Shown: one piece after another, positions 1-11,584 of the stretch | How the letters are laid out: every line of letters begins with the position of its first letter | Numbering within the stretch: the first letter of the stretch is position 1 | Assembly (NCBI GenBank): GCA_964200185.2 | Contig: CAXNAD020000257.1 | Coordinates: forward strand, 1-23,253 | Reading direction: 5' to 3' | DNA from: Choristocarpus tenellus KU-1152 | Lineage: Eukaryota > Phaeophyceae | DNA length: 23,253 nt | Notes under the pieces: generated by a model | Database searches by the model: none | What the model was told of the DNA's origin: nothing | What the model saw: only the letters and a program-made list of their open reading frames with translations | Program-made: the position numbers and the translations under genes

Positions 1-3
1 GGT

Positions 4-28
4 GGGGGGGGGGGGGGGGGGGGGGGGG
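4..28. repeat. poly-G homopolymer at window edge
   Basis: A run of 25 G begins at the fourth base, just before the first recognisable exon. It has no pyrimidine tract, so it does not look like the end of a normal intron. It may be a true microsatellite or a low-quality sequence edge. Confidence 0.9.
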
Positions 29-32
29 AATA

Positions 33-3000
33 GGGAAGTTTCCGGGGAGTCTGGAAGAGATGCTGGCATTTGTGAGCTACCTTCCCCTTGGTGGGGATGG
101 CACAGCACAGGGAGATGGCATTGTGCCCCGTGATATTGGCATTGTGGAAGGGTCTAACATTGTGGAAATTCCGCTGGCAAAACACTCAGGTGAGTTTTGG
201 TGTAATAGGTAGGCATTATCAAATAGCCTTTGTTAACCCTAGGGTATCGCTAGAAATTGCCAGGGCTATAGACTCTGGTGGCAAAGTGTTCTGTCACGCA
301 GAAAAAGTCCAAAACTTCTCTCATATTTTTTTTCTTCTCAATTCAAAGAGTGATGCCCACAGCCATTAGGACTAAAGCATTCTGGGGGCAAGATTTGAAT
401 GCGAGTTTACATGTAAGAGCCTGGGAGATGGCAAATGGTGCCTCAATAGGGTAAAGCCAAGGGAAGCTCTAATGTCAGCTTGTAGCAATCCTGAAATGTA
501 AATTATTCAGTGGCCATGTTGGACTGCAGGGGCAAAGACCAATTGAACATTGATGGTAGATGATGATTTTCTCAGGAGGTCTACCAGCTGAAGCCACCTT
601 TTGTCAAAAATTCCTGGATGGTGATGGTGCCATGAGAATAAGATTGCTTTGATGATGTACTTCAAAGTATTTGATTGAGAGTGTGCATACCGACGGCAGT
701 GCTTGGTCTCTATACCAGACTAAGGTAGTGAGCCATGCCCATCTTAGACTGGTCCAAGGTCATACAGAGGGGGTGGGACAATGCCATCCATACCCCATTC
801 ACATACGCATACAGTCATTGTCTTACCTAAAGTATGCATTCAACAGAATGGCAAGAGGGTATTCATGATGGGCTATGATATATGTCTATAATGTCTTGGC
901 TGTGCTGCTTCATGACATGAGTGAATAGCTATGACCCAATTGGCTAGATCAATCCGTTCCTGCACTTCCTCAGGTGGTGTCAATTGCGTATCACAGCACC
1001 TACTCCAAACACTCTCCCTTGTTGCGACAACATTATACACTATGTTGTCAACAGCCTCACTAGACCCTCCACATACAGTTCATGTCACTCATAAAATGAA
1101 AGTACAAGTCCTTTTCTATCTTTCCTACTGTGCACCCATTAATGATGGCCAGCATTGGTTGCAGGCCTCACCCATACACAACTGGCTGCACTGATACCCC
1201 GAACTCAGTTCCACAGTATGAGCCAGTTTGGTGTGTGCGAGGTGATTCGCCTGCTGTATATGCCACCTAATGTAGGGTCAAAGGGCAGGGGGGACAAGTG
1301 TGCTGAGCAACTACGTCTCTACTAGAACAAGGTTAAGTCATGGGTTTGAAAACAGTCAAATTATTCAAATTGTGTACCTCATGTCAGGGGTCACAGGGGG
1401 AAGTGGGGAGTTAGACTGTGATGTACAGGGAAAAGCAGATGGGGTTTTTGATCCTGTGCACTGGCTAGGAGGGATCATGATATGCAGCAAAACCAATGTC
1501 CGAAATAAGCAATTGAGCAACATTCTGCACAGAATGCAATGCAAAGGAGACCTGACCCGTCCGACCAGTGCCTAGATGGTACTTGGTGCATGACAGACCC
1601 ATAGAAATAGTTGAGGTTTCACAGATGTAACATGGTGGGTACCGAGAATTCCATGAAAGGAAGGTCAAGAGGGGCAAAGAGGGGGAAGCTGGGGTGAGGT
1701 GAAGAATCCTGTCTGCACCTAGTGAAGATGGTGTCTATCTTCCCCCTGTTAGGCATACAGTCTCACTGCTTAGTGCGCTTTGGATGAGTGAAGCCTACAG
1801 GGTTCAGAGTCAGTACTGTAGGGTGTTATTTCAAAGATGGTAAGAGCATGGGTTTGAGCCTGAGTGTGCATCCTCCGCCTTCCTGTAGATGTATGTTGTC
1901 AGATGGTACATACGAATGAGAATATCCTCCAGAGTAATAGTTTTATTAGTAATAATGGTGTTTGAGAACACTTTTGACTATGTCTGGCATTCTGGGCTGA
2001 AGGATCTACACACAGCTATGACGGAGCAGGGAAGGGCTTTAAAAGTGTGCATGACAAAATTGAGAAAGCACAAGGTACACTGGCCCATGTTCAGATGCTG
2101 CATCTGAACTTCTCATATGGGAACAGAGTGTGTCCAGGTCTCAGCATACATATGCTGCTTTGTTTGAGAAAGAGTACAGATCTGAACTACATGGAGTTGG
2201 AAATATATATCCTAGAGCTGTTTAAGCAGGCTACGCTCATATGGAAACAAGTATTCATGTATGGGGAAAGGGCAAGGGGGAGGGATGATGGTGTTTTAAG
2301 ACATATTTTGGCACATGAGGTGGTGCAGTTGAAGGGGTGCACAGGGAGGTCATGCTCACATCATGAATTGCATGTGATGGCCATCACACACAACATAGGC
2401 ATCCGTACTCATACGTACTTTTTTTGTACTTGCATGTCCTTTCTACCAAGTTTAATTCATGAACAGATGGAGAGACTTTCTGAAACTATTGTGACTCACA
2501 TTTGGGCGAGAACATTGCTGTTTTATGTCAAAGGAATACATTGCCTTCTGGATGGGTTTGTCATGAGTGTGGCCGTATCGTGTAAGGTCTGTAACCCTCT
2601 GCCAGGCACGTCATCTGCCCTGGAACAAATTCCCCTTTTTCAGTAGTATTGGGCGTGCATTGCCCCTCTCCCTCAGTCGAGTGGAGAACTTGAAGAAATT
2701 GTTGCCTGCCTTGAAAAGTCGTGACATGGTTTCAAGCATTTGAGGACATCCTGCATGGCACCGTAATTAGTGTTGTATTGGTGTCCGTGTCACACATATG
2801 CATGTGTTTTTAAATCTGATCTTGCTTACTGTGTTGTACTTTATGTCCCCAGGCACAGCCGCAGCAAGTGTATTTTGGTATCTCTTGTGTAGGAATGGGT
2901 AATAGCAAATCCGTAAACATTTGCACCACAGTTGTGATCATTTAGCTTCCTATGTAGTATTAAGTGGGTACATACCTTTTCTAACTGCGTGTTTTAATAG

Positions 3001-3257
3001 CTCTGATGTATTTATGGGCGCATTTCATCACACCAAGGCTACCTCTGTTGTTTAACACCTAACCCCCCCATCTCCCATGCATTGCAGGCTTCATACCATT
3101 CCCTGGTGATGCCATCCAGCTCGGGGACGCCTTCCCTTGGTACGGAGATCCTAACCTAATGGGCGAGTGGGTGGGATGCTTAGATGCCGCTGAGAACAAG
3201 GCCAGGATTGCACCACAGCTGGGCAAGAGCATCTGGGAGTCATTACGACCCTGGTGA
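33..3257 (+). CDS. alpha/beta hydrolase family protein, C-terminal part (5' partial, two exons)
   Basis: Coding exons are about 33-189 and 3088-3257, joined in phase 1 (donor AG|GTGAG, acceptor TTGCAG|GC), stop TGA at 3255-3257. About 107 residues are visible. The first exon reads SLEEMLAFVSYLPLGGDG, then GDGIVPRDIGIVEG and NIVEIPLAKHSG. The Asp of GDGIVP (114-116) and the His of AKHSG (183-185) sit where the acid and base of an alpha/beta-hydrolase triad are expected. The second exon gives GFIPFPGDAIQLGDAFPWYG and ends ...GKSIWESLRPW; the FPWYG-(x)n-EWVGCL pattern recalls plant and algal lipase-like hydrolases. The nucleophile serine lies upstream of the window. The true start of the first exon is unknown: a possible acceptor AG lies at 32-33, but the poly-G before it is not intron-like. 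A TGTAA motif at 3342-3346, 85 nt past the stop, may be the poly(A) signal. Substrate unknown. Confidence 0.72.
190..3087 (+). other. 2.9-kb intron of the first hydrolase gene
   Basis: This gap is bounded by a good donor (GTGAGTTT) and acceptor (CATTGCAG). Joining its edges restores one open frame with continuous family resemblance. It holds an unsupported 199-codon open frame (2047-2646) and no recognisable domain. Its length suggests old repeat insertions, but I could not identify any. Confidence 0.65.
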
Positions 3258-5321
3258 TGCCAGTACACTTTTGGCACTCGAGGGCATATCAAAGTCGTTT
3301 AAAGGAAAGCAAGACACATGTTTGTTTTTTGGGGTTAATGCTGTAACTGTTGACCTATGTTACATATTAAGACCATCAAACAGAACTTTATTGTTCCTCC
3401 CCCCTTACTCCCATGGCATTTTTTACTATAATTAGCATTAGTACGTTACTTTTTCCTTCAAACAGTATTGTAGTTGATGTGAGTGAGTCCTATGAGTGCA
3501 TGGACAGTTTTACTTATGTTTTCTTGACAGGCGCTACAGAGTAGTTAGTGCATAAGTTGCAATGAGTTCGTTTCCACTTCCCGAAAGGAGTACATCAAGA
3601 CCTTGTTATGCACTGACTTACTAATATGGAGAAGTTTTACATGACAGTGTGCCGGATATTCACTTGTGGCAAGCAAACTTAGGCTTCCAAGTCGTTTCTC
3701 CACCCAAGATAGGTTTGGGGTGGAGTTCCATGTACTAGACCCTAAGAGGGGGTCAATTTTGTACTAGGGAATTATTATTCTTCAATGAGACAAGCCTCTC
3801 ACCAAACGAGTTTTTTCTTGTTGCCTTTGTTCTGGTCCGGGGCTAGGGACCTACCTAGACCAATGGTTGGAAACACTATCACTGCACTGCTTCTCATGAA
3901 CTACAAATATAAGTTGCATTGTGACTAATTGCATTGCCCCCATACGTGGCTTCCTTTTTTTTTCACTTGTTAGCTGCCACCATCACACGACAAATGGTTA
4001 CTAAATTTCTCCATCTAAAAAAGTAGAGATAGTGTATTTCTTTCTCAACGGTGTTATTTTTCAAGCTTTGTACTTTACATTAGTATTAATTTTAAATTGA
4101 AGTTGCAAACTCGGGTATTTAAAATCAGACATGGCCAATGCAAGGGTCCTAACATCGCCTGGCTGGTCAGGGTAAGTTTCTTGTGAAGAAGCATTATCAG
4201 TTGATGCCGAAACCTTTGCATGAACATTGGGAGGAGAAGATAGGGCGATGCTTCTTTGCAAATATACTCTCATCCTTCTGGAGATGCCTTTAAATTCTAA
4301 ATTAATGCAGTAATTCGATACTTCTAGTGTATCCTATTTATCCTTGCCACATTTGTTATAGTATTTCTATGTAACCTTTGTCATTTATCCCTCACACCTG
4401 GCATATGGTGAGTCAATGAGAGAATGTCTGTGACTCCTTCGCCACATCACTGAATCAAGTATAGTGCAACTAGGTAAAGGTACTCTGGATGTCGAAAAAA
4501 AAAACTTACGACTGTTCCTAGTGAAGCAAACTCACCTGTATCACCTTCCCCGTGTAGATCCTGTTCTTACAATTCAGAAGTGATAACATAGTATTTCATT
4601 GCAAAATATGTATATTATGATATACTAAGTAACATTTCTCAACCAAATCTTTGTCAACAAATTGTAACAGTACCAATTAGTATTGTCAGCAATTACAATA
4701 ATAAAAGCGAAATCACTCACATTCACTTTGGCATCATCAGGCCCAACGACAAAACCACATTTGTGACAATATCACACGTAAGGTACTAGCAAAAAATCAT
4801 ATAGCACAGTGACTACAGACTAAGACATACGCACATTGTGATAGAATTAGGTTTGAGTTGCTCTTCATGCTGAGATCATTTTACCACCCGTCACAGGAAG
4901 CTCAATTGAACCTGCCAATTCATGTTGCTGTTGTAAAACTCTTGAGTGTGTGTATGTCCTGAATACGTATTTGAGTATCTCTTTCACCTTGTGAATCACT
5001 CTTAAGTACTCTGGGGCAGCCAACCAGATCAATACTAGCAATACCTAAGGTGGTTAAAGCTCACAGGAAAGCCTTTCTGCATTTATACCCCAACATGTGA
5101 TACATTCCTTAGTGCCTTCAACCCCTTGTGAGCATCTCTTTAACTAGAGGACTTGGTGATACACACTTGCCCATAATCTGGGCACACCACTACTCCATAA
5201 AGACCCCAGCAAGCAATGGGTAAATTTGTATTAATAGCAACATGTCTAGATTTTTCCTGTCCATATCATTGTCAGCCCATCATCATAGGCTGGATATACC
5301 GTACTTGCTTGAGACGTTGCA
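3258..5321. other. intergenic stretch, no gene seen
   Basis: AT-rich sequence with only short open frames. It probably includes the 3' UTR of the upstream hydrolase. The part next to 5322 lies downstream of the RNase H relic in its own orientation, where an integrase would be expected in a gypsy element. I could not recognise integrase motifs in any frame. Confidence 0.55.
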
Positions 5322-5771
5322 TCAGTGGTTTCTGCTCCCACATTTCGACATTAAGGGGTTAGGTGCTGGTTCAGATTCTTGTTTACAGAACTCTTCCACC
5401 TGAGAGCGTGACAACATATCTGGGATGTAATGTAATCTGCCAGGCTTATGAAGGATGGCAAAATCATTTGTCCATGTCAGATCCAGTCCAGAATGTAATG
5501 CACTCTTAACTTGTGTCTCAACCCACTCTAGAGCGCATGATGCATCTTGTACAACAAGAAAATGCGGACGACCCTCTACTTTAGACCTTCAAAGGATTGG
5601 AAAACATTTGAGGCAACAGGGAAGGAACTCATACATACCTGCATTTCTAAACTTGTCCACAACTGTAGATTGTTCCTGTGAATCAAGATGGAGTTCAAGC
5701 TGGTGCTCAATATATCCTTTAGAAACTGGAACTGGAGTACATGGTGCTTGTGAGGTAAACTCCATGCACAT
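5322..5771 (-). pseudogene. Ty3/gypsy retrotransposon RNase H relic
   Basis: Read on the minus strand, this is one frame broken by a TGA at 5591-5589. The diagnostic part is RSKVEGRPHFLVVQDASCAL, EWVETQ, then AILHKPGRLHYIPDMLSRS, and the frame ends at the TGA at 5324-5322. It matches the end of the RNase H domain of Ty3/gypsy polyproteins: a 'W-R-(H/S)-(Y/K)-L-E-G-R-P-F' block, a 'TD-(H/A)-x-(A/S)-L-(K/E)-W' block, and the closing 'Y-x-P-G-(K/R)-x-N/H-x-x-x-D-A-L-S-R' block. The upstream piece GYIEHQLELHLDSQEQST may be the start of RNase H, much shortened. No reverse transcriptase palm, integrase or LTR was found, so this is a degenerate fragment. The GCAG|GTATGT site inside it mimics a splice donor but is not needed. 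Confidence 0.75.
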
Positions 5772-6688
5772 CCTACTTAGGGTGCAACAACGTCAAACCA
5801 CAAATGGCCAGTAAGATCAGGGCAGAAGGAAGGGGAGACGGGGGGGGAAGGGAGAGCAAGGCAGAAAGCAGGAAGTTCCTCATGCTGCAGAGTGATGATC
5901 CAGGTCCATGCCTAAGCAGTTGAAACACAACACCCAGGACCCTCTCTGTGCATACCCAGTATCTGCACACTGCCTCTTTCCCACAACCTTTGAAGACCAA
6001 GAACCATGGTTGCAGGTTGATCAATACAAATCCACAGAGACCATCTACCTCAAAGACTCACTTGGGTTTAATCATCCTTATGACAGTAGGAATAGGCAAG
6101 GGTACATGCCTACGGGTAGGTCAAGCCAATACAAGGCATGCCCTTACTATGCTCACAACATAACCAACAGCAAATATTGTAATCAGTAGGTCACATCCTA
6201 AGGTTACCTCTTTAGATGGTAGCACATGGGACACTGCACCTGAACTACAGGAACCCCCTCCATGCCATGTGACACATAAAGAAAACTATAATACGTCCTT
6301 CCTCTCATCCCCCACATACATTCACTCTCTAACAAGGACTAAAGGCAACCTTGACCTACTTCCTCACCACCAAACCTATACACTGCAACCCTCCCCCCTC
6401 CCACCCCTCCCCCTTAAGGACAAAACCCAAGCAGCATCAAGACAGTCATACCCTTGAGCCCAGCCATGACAACTTTCTATTCCTATCCCCTGGTCTCCAT
6501 TTTCCCCAATCTGAAACCACTCTTTCAGCCATACTTTATTTTTAAGTTTGTCAACAGGGAGGACCAAGGTCATATGTAAGAGGTTGTAGGGGAGGAGGTG
6601 GAACAGAGGAGGTAGGAAGGAGAAAGGAAAGGAAATCAAGGTCTGTTGCCACAGACATGGCTTGCTACTATGGACTGAAATATGTAGC
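5772..6688. other. spacer between gypsy relic and SEC61B
   Basis: The right part (6535-6688) is the likely SEC61B 3' UTR. The rest has short open frames with no recognisable domain. It contains C-rich (plus strand) low-complexity tracts near 6390-6415 and a G-rich tract at 5838-5850. Confidence 0.55.
6535..6540 (-). terminator. SEC61B poly(A) signal
   Basis: A canonical AATAAA on the minus strand about 150 nt after the SEC61B stop codon. It is the first one met downstream of the gene. Confidence 0.6.
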
Positions 6689-9232
6689 TCAGCTGCGGAA
6701 CTTGCCCCATATATGGAGAAGGACTACACAGGCAATGAACATGACAGAGAAGATTAGCACAACGTTAGGACCAATCTGAAGGCCTGGGGCATCCTCTGTG
6801 TAGAACCGAAGGATGCCTGCAACAGAACAAAAGGGGCAAGAGCAACACATGAGTGAAGTGCATATGGACAGTGGGATATCATACCTATGAGCAAGGCAGG
6901 TAATGTGAAAAGAGGAAAACATAGCTTGAACAAATCTTAGTATGTAGGATTGTTCCTTGTAGGGGTGAGTCCCCATCTAGGTGTAAGAATACATGATTCA
7001 GTACCCATCCAAACGAGATGGTGCAAAGAACGTTCGCCCAGACAAGGTGGTCTGCAAGAAATTACTTTTAATACTGGGAAGAAAAAGTGGGGTTGGACAA
7101 ATATCTCAAGAAACATACCAAAGCCACAGATCAATCCACTCAGCTCACCTGGTTGGTTGTTTTGGCCACGTCCCTGCGACCGTGCTCCCCCTTGCGGGCG
7201 CTGGGGACGTCCGCTGCTCCACACAAGCAAAGCAGATAAGAGGCGTCAAGATGTGACACGAACAAGGGTAGGGATGAGCAAAATATTGTAAGCCTTTCCT
7301 GCATTTATTGTTCAGAAAAAATCGCATTACCACAAGGTTTGGATGGTTTGGGGGGGGAGAGAGTGAAGGGATTATGCAGATCAAGTTTCTTTTACGCCAT
7401 TAGGGCTACCTTGCTACTCACGGTTGATGGTTGACGAATATCTCATTAGAAGCTAGACACATTGAAACAAAAGGGAGATCAACATACATTTGATACATAG
7501 GTAGGGACCCACTACAAAGCTAAGAACACAGTGCCAAAGAAGGACAACTCCTCCACCTCAAAGCAAGTAATTTATTGTGTCCCCCATGACCCCCCACAAA
7601 ATATTGAAAGGACATTCCGAGGTTTTGCATGTGCTGAATGAAATAAAAGTAATAAAAAATCATACAAACAGCCTTTGAAAGGTCAGGGGAGAGGAATGTA
7701 TACCAAAGGACCAACAAGAACACATTTTCTTTGCCAATTACAACACCTAACATCACTGTGGTGCTGCTACAGCAATACTGCTGACTTGCAGCATTGAAAG
7801 GCATACAATAGACTTCATGTGCATACACAACGGGAATGGTTATTCTCACCACAGTGTGATACAAGGCAAACCAAAACTGATCAGGAAAGCAACGGCCTAC
7901 ATCACATCAAGGGCCTGCTAGGTGACCTTACACCATGCTGCCCTCTTCCACTCTGACCCGTATCACAGTACAAAACATGAGCCACAGTTGCTAAATTTTT
8001 GCACTCAAAGCCCACAAAACAAATTTATCAATTCCTCAGCATCATCTGGGTATTCTTAGGTGGGAAGAAGGGAATAAAAAAAGCATGGATGCAACTCTTG
8101 GTAGAATAAGTTCACCAAAACAATACTGCCAAAAAAACAACACACAACCACACACAAACCTCCAATATAACGTGAAGCAGTACTACATTTTCCCTTACGA
8201 ATGGTGGCACTACTGTGAATGCCTACTCAGTACTATCTCTTAACGATGGTAGATACTACACATAACTAAGGTATACTTTACTCTTGTGAAAAAGGGCATA
8301 CTCACCCCCTGAGACATGACCGCAGTTCATACCAAATAGAAACCATGGTTCAGCGCACATTCCAATCCAGCCCAGGACAGCACCAGCCACAATAATCAAT
8401 CCAGCGGAGTAGCAGCGAAAACAAGTAGATGCCAACAAGAGGTGCAGATTCGACATAAGCCCCCCACAACCAAGCCGCAGTGAGACAGCAAGGAATTTGG
8501 GAGTGGGGAGCTATGTTGGAAACAGATTGTAGAAGGAAGTGCTAGAAAGCAAAGCGAAATACTGAAACAGAATGGTCAAAGATTTGTCATTCCCTCGCTA
8601 AGAACTCTATACATTGAACTTTTCCTAGGTCGTCCAAATGACGGGTAACCCCTGACCCCTCGTCCTTTCGACCATCACCAAGATGATCTGGTGGTGTCCG
8701 TACTCGGTTCCCCTTACTACTGATTGCCACTTCACACACCCTTGCGACATTTCAACTCTTTCTTCCCTATATTAAGTGTGCGCTCTTGATTAGTAGTATG
8801 TTTTTTTTGGTGTTTGCGCATAATCTCTCCTACCTCTTTGCCAGAGATGCCCCCGCAGCCCCCGCCGGCTTTGCTGACCGGTTTGCCAACCCCTCGCTTG
8901 CCTTAGGCTGTACTTCGGGAAAATGTATAGAGGGGAGTAAAATTGTTGATGATGTGAATATACAGGCTGTGAGATTTGTAGGTGATAAGGGTCACCCACT
9001 ACACATCCTATCTATGGGCAAACAAAATAGCTATAGCTACCTCAAAACAAACCCACACCAGGCACATCCAGTACGGAAAAATTAACATCACGACCACCTC
9101 GTTTTTCGATCCAATTACTCATACCACAGTTATCCGTTTGATTTTTCAGAAGAATTTCGGCAACCGTGCTGCAGTTGTGCCCCAACCCTTGTCTCCCTCC
9201 TCGTAGTCTCCTCCCCATCCACTCACCGGCAT
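6689..9232 (-). CDS. SEC61B: SEC61 beta, protein translocon subunit of the ER
   Basis: Coding exons on the minus strand are 9232-9227, 8907-8834, 7213-7149 and 6816-6689; phases 0, 2 and 1 agree and give 90 aa, the usual size. SEC61 beta is the small tail-anchored subunit of the Sec61 channel, which moves proteins into or through the ER membrane. Residues 3-48 are the expected basic, Ala/Gly/Ser-rich cytosolic tail ([20 protein letters not shown], then [20 protein letters not shown]). Next comes the signature [16 protein letters not shown] (50-65), one membrane helix (about 66-83) and a short C-terminus ending in LHIWGKFRS. The first coding exon is only ATGCCG before a GTGAGT donor. The upstream acceptor at 9249 and a donor at 9369 suggest a 5' UTR intron. 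An acceptor three bases earlier (exon from 7216) would add one residue. An alternative start at 9379 with a 22-nt exon also keeps phase but gives a poorer N-terminus. Confidence 0.88.
7214..8833 (-). other. 1.6-kb intron of SEC61B
   Basis: This intron separates the basic N-terminal exon from the GRPQRPQGG exon. It contains a minus-strand open frame starting at 8456 with a hydrophobic stretch and a strong GTGAGT donor. That frame has no recognisable family and no phase-matched partner exon. Confidence 0.65.
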
Positions 9233-9599
9233 AGTTGCAACGCACCACCTGCAAAGGACCTAACTTTGACTTCACACTTCCCTTCCTCTTTCCCCACCCT
9301 GAATGTTCCTGCAGAAAGACCTCAACCTTCCTTATGGTGTCGGTGCGTGTGTTAGCAGGGTCGACTTACCCCACACCATGTAGAGGGTGGGAGAAGGTAA
9401 TGGAGTTTGTAGTTTTTTTCTGGAGGCGCGGGAGAAGCGCGCGCTGACGAGTTGATATGAAGATAAGAAGAAAAAGACACGTGGTCATTTTACTAGTTGT
9501 TTTGAAGTAAATAAATATAGGAAAGTGTGGGTTAAGAGTGTGGGATTCAATCCTATAACAAACGACCAATGAAGAAGTGAAGTACCTTGATGAGTGGAT
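9233..9599 (-). promoter_or_regulatory. 5' flank and probable 5' UTR of SEC61B
   Basis: On the minus strand a good donor (GTAAGT at 9369) and a good acceptor (TTTGCAG, AG at 9250-9249) lie just upstream of the ATG at 9232. They would make a 121-nt intron in the 5' UTR. Transcription probably starts between 9380 and about 9600, where the LINE relic begins. No TATA box stands out. Confidence 0.4.
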
Positions 9600-10180
9600 G
9601 ATGAAAGTCCGACTTCTGATGACAGAAAGTTTCACTGGGATTACCTTTGTTGTGAGATATTCCTCAACAGAAGATAGACCTTAGGGACAGCAAAGGATGC
9701 TTTCTGGGAGAAGTTTCAGAGTGTGGTACAGCAGACTCCATTCAAGGAGGTTATTCTGATGGATACACTTGTATTGGAAAGAGAGGTGAGAGAGGGAAGG
9801 ATAATGAGAGCAGGATTCTTGGGGCATATGGACGAGGTGTATTGAGTATAGATAGTGAGCACCTATTGATGTTTGAAGCAATGGACAGACTTGCACTTGT
9901 CCACATTTTTCAGTGTACCCAAGGGGAGAGGTTCCCACATGTACTTGGATCATCGACGGGAAAGGGGGCATCTTCGTCTTGATTACGTCCTCACACGGCA
10001 GATTGATCACCAGCTCGTACGCAACTTGAGGGTGCACTCCGTTTTTCCAACGGAATCATATCGCCTTCTTGGATCGATTTTGGCTCATCTTTGTTGGCCT
10101 CCCAATCGGAAGATGCCAACCACGTGGCAAAGGTCGTATATATCCCAACCGATAATCCCTACTGTCTAGTGTCCCCTTGA
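9600..10180 (+). pseudogene. LINE endonuclease domain remnant
   Basis: Three frames carry the domain. First: LLMTESFTGITFVVRYSSTE then DAFWEKFQSVVQQTPFKEVI, the 'V-x-Y-A-P-T-E-D ... F-(W/Y)-x-x-L' part of endonuclease/exonuclease/phosphatase-fold proteins. Second (about 9798-9905): ESRILGAYGRGVLSIDSEHL with MDRLALVHIFQ. Third (about 9900-10100): STFFSVPKGRGSHMYLDHRR, then HLRLDYVLTRQIDHQLVRNL, the usual 'T-x-x-H-P-x-x-x-x-x-x-x-L-D-Y-(I/V)-L' block. The catalytic SDH motif is replaced by TESYRLL. Frameshifts fall near 9770-9800 and 9905. Confidence 0.7.
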
Positions 10181-10779
10181 GGTCTGAACTAGGGAGTATG
10201 ACTTCTGGAAAATCCCCATAACCGAAGAGGCAGTGCCAACCAAGGATACAGGTGATGTACGTACCAATGACTCAAAGATGTCATCTTCACGCACAGTCCC
10301 TTTGCCGGAAGCTGCCTCAGAAGTCCTACTCCCCATCATGAAGGATGCTTCCAGGAGGGTGGTGTGCAAGTGACCAAGCTGAAGCAAATTTCCGTGAAGC
10401 CTTGGTGGAACGGGAAAGGGGGATATGGAAACAACTGTGAGCAAACACCCAAAATGCCACTTTCAAGGAAGACAGCTGGCAAGCTTTTCAAACAGGTGAG
10501 GGCGTCTGCCTTGTAGAAGTCTCTTGACACCTACACTGGGAAGTTAGAAGACCTTACCAACCGCAGAGACCAACCTGTTTTCTACCAACACCTGAATGGG
10601 TTCAAGGTAGAGAAAATAGAATGCCTCTCAGCAAATCCGCAATGAATCTGACCAGCTACTGAGGGAGCAAGCACCCATCATGAAAGGTGGAGGAGATACT
10701 TCACTGTCGCCCATATTACCAAATCGGTTCATCTCAACTCTCATACTTCGCATGGAACTAGCTAGTAGAAATACAGCCG

Positions 10780-10792
10780 TTTTTTTTTTATT
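10780..10792 (-). terminator. AATAAA fused to a poly(A) tract
   Basis: On the minus strand AATAAA (10792-10787) overlaps a ten-A run ending at 10780. This is the pattern left when a polyadenylated RNA is copied back into DNA, and it marks the 3' end of the nested insert. Confidence 0.5.
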
Positions 10793-11584
10793 CTTGCTCA
10801 AATCGGATAGACGTATGTAAGGTGAAAGCTGACAGTAAGGGGGATTGGTAGTTAGCATAAGCAGAAATAGAACATCCATAGACAGCACTTGGTATAAGCT
10901 ATCGCAGGTACTTAAAGACTTTTGGAATGGGGTGGAAATACACACATCACTTGGAAAAACTATCAAATTCAAGGTTTTGTGTGAAGAAGGGGTATACTGC
11001 CTTGCAGCATATGTCAAGACTCTTGTGTGGGTATACGCAGTGCAGTTGGGAGTGATAAAGGACTCCAGAAAACGGCATTTACTGTTGAGATTGTGATGTA
11101 TTTTGATGTATTTGGGGTACAAGGCATCAAAAGTAAAGAGAGCACAGATCATTAGTGCATTATGCTTGTGGCAAACAAAAATGACCATATACCCCTGCAT
11201 GTTACTTGAGTGGGACTGGCTTTCCAGGCCTTGTTCTTCATTGATGTTTGGATCACTGAAGAATTGAAACTTTGAAGTGTTTTGTGCTCATGCAAGCTTA
11301 TTTTCTTTCAATCTCTACACGGGCTAGCATGTCTCCATCCGCCTCTCCGTCCATATCTTCCTCCTGCTCTTCATCATTCTATTCTACATCCTCCTCAATT
11401 TCTAACACTCAGGGTATGTCATCCTCAATCTCAGGGGAATAAATGAGGTTCTATTTCCTCAACTTGCTCTCTTCATCCTCGACAGCCGTGTTCAGCTTCA
11501 AATTCTTCATCAGCGCACAATTGGAAGCTTCACTCAACACTAACACCTCAGCCATTGCCTTCTTCCCCTTTCGTGCTTTTGACT

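Noticed and set aside
1889-2107. FENTFDYVWHSGL resembles motif A of a reverse transcriptase
   Set aside because: The match is a single short block; no other RT motif follows in any frame at the expected distance.
2047-2646. 199-codon plus-strand open frame, the longest in the window
   Set aside because: It lies inside a well-supported intron, has no recognisable domain, and its composition is unlike the real exons.
5455-5814. Plus-strand 119-codon frame and an intron-containing minus-strand gene model over the same bases
   Set aside because: The minus strand reads straight through as an RNase H relic with one stop, which explains both the open frame and the donor-like GTATGT.
8256-8456. Minus-strand exon-like frame with a hydrophobic segment and GTGAGT donor
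   Set aside because: It sits in a SEC61B intron, matches no family I know and has no phase-matched partner exon.
9227-9379. Alternative SEC61B start at 9379 with a 22-nt second exon
   Set aside because: Phases work, but the resulting N-terminus lacks the Ala/Gly/Ser/Lys-rich tail that the exon at 8907-8834 provides.
10628-11200. 190-codon minus-strand open frame
   Set aside because: It runs across the poly(A) end of the nested insert into LINE sequence, so it cannot be one gene.
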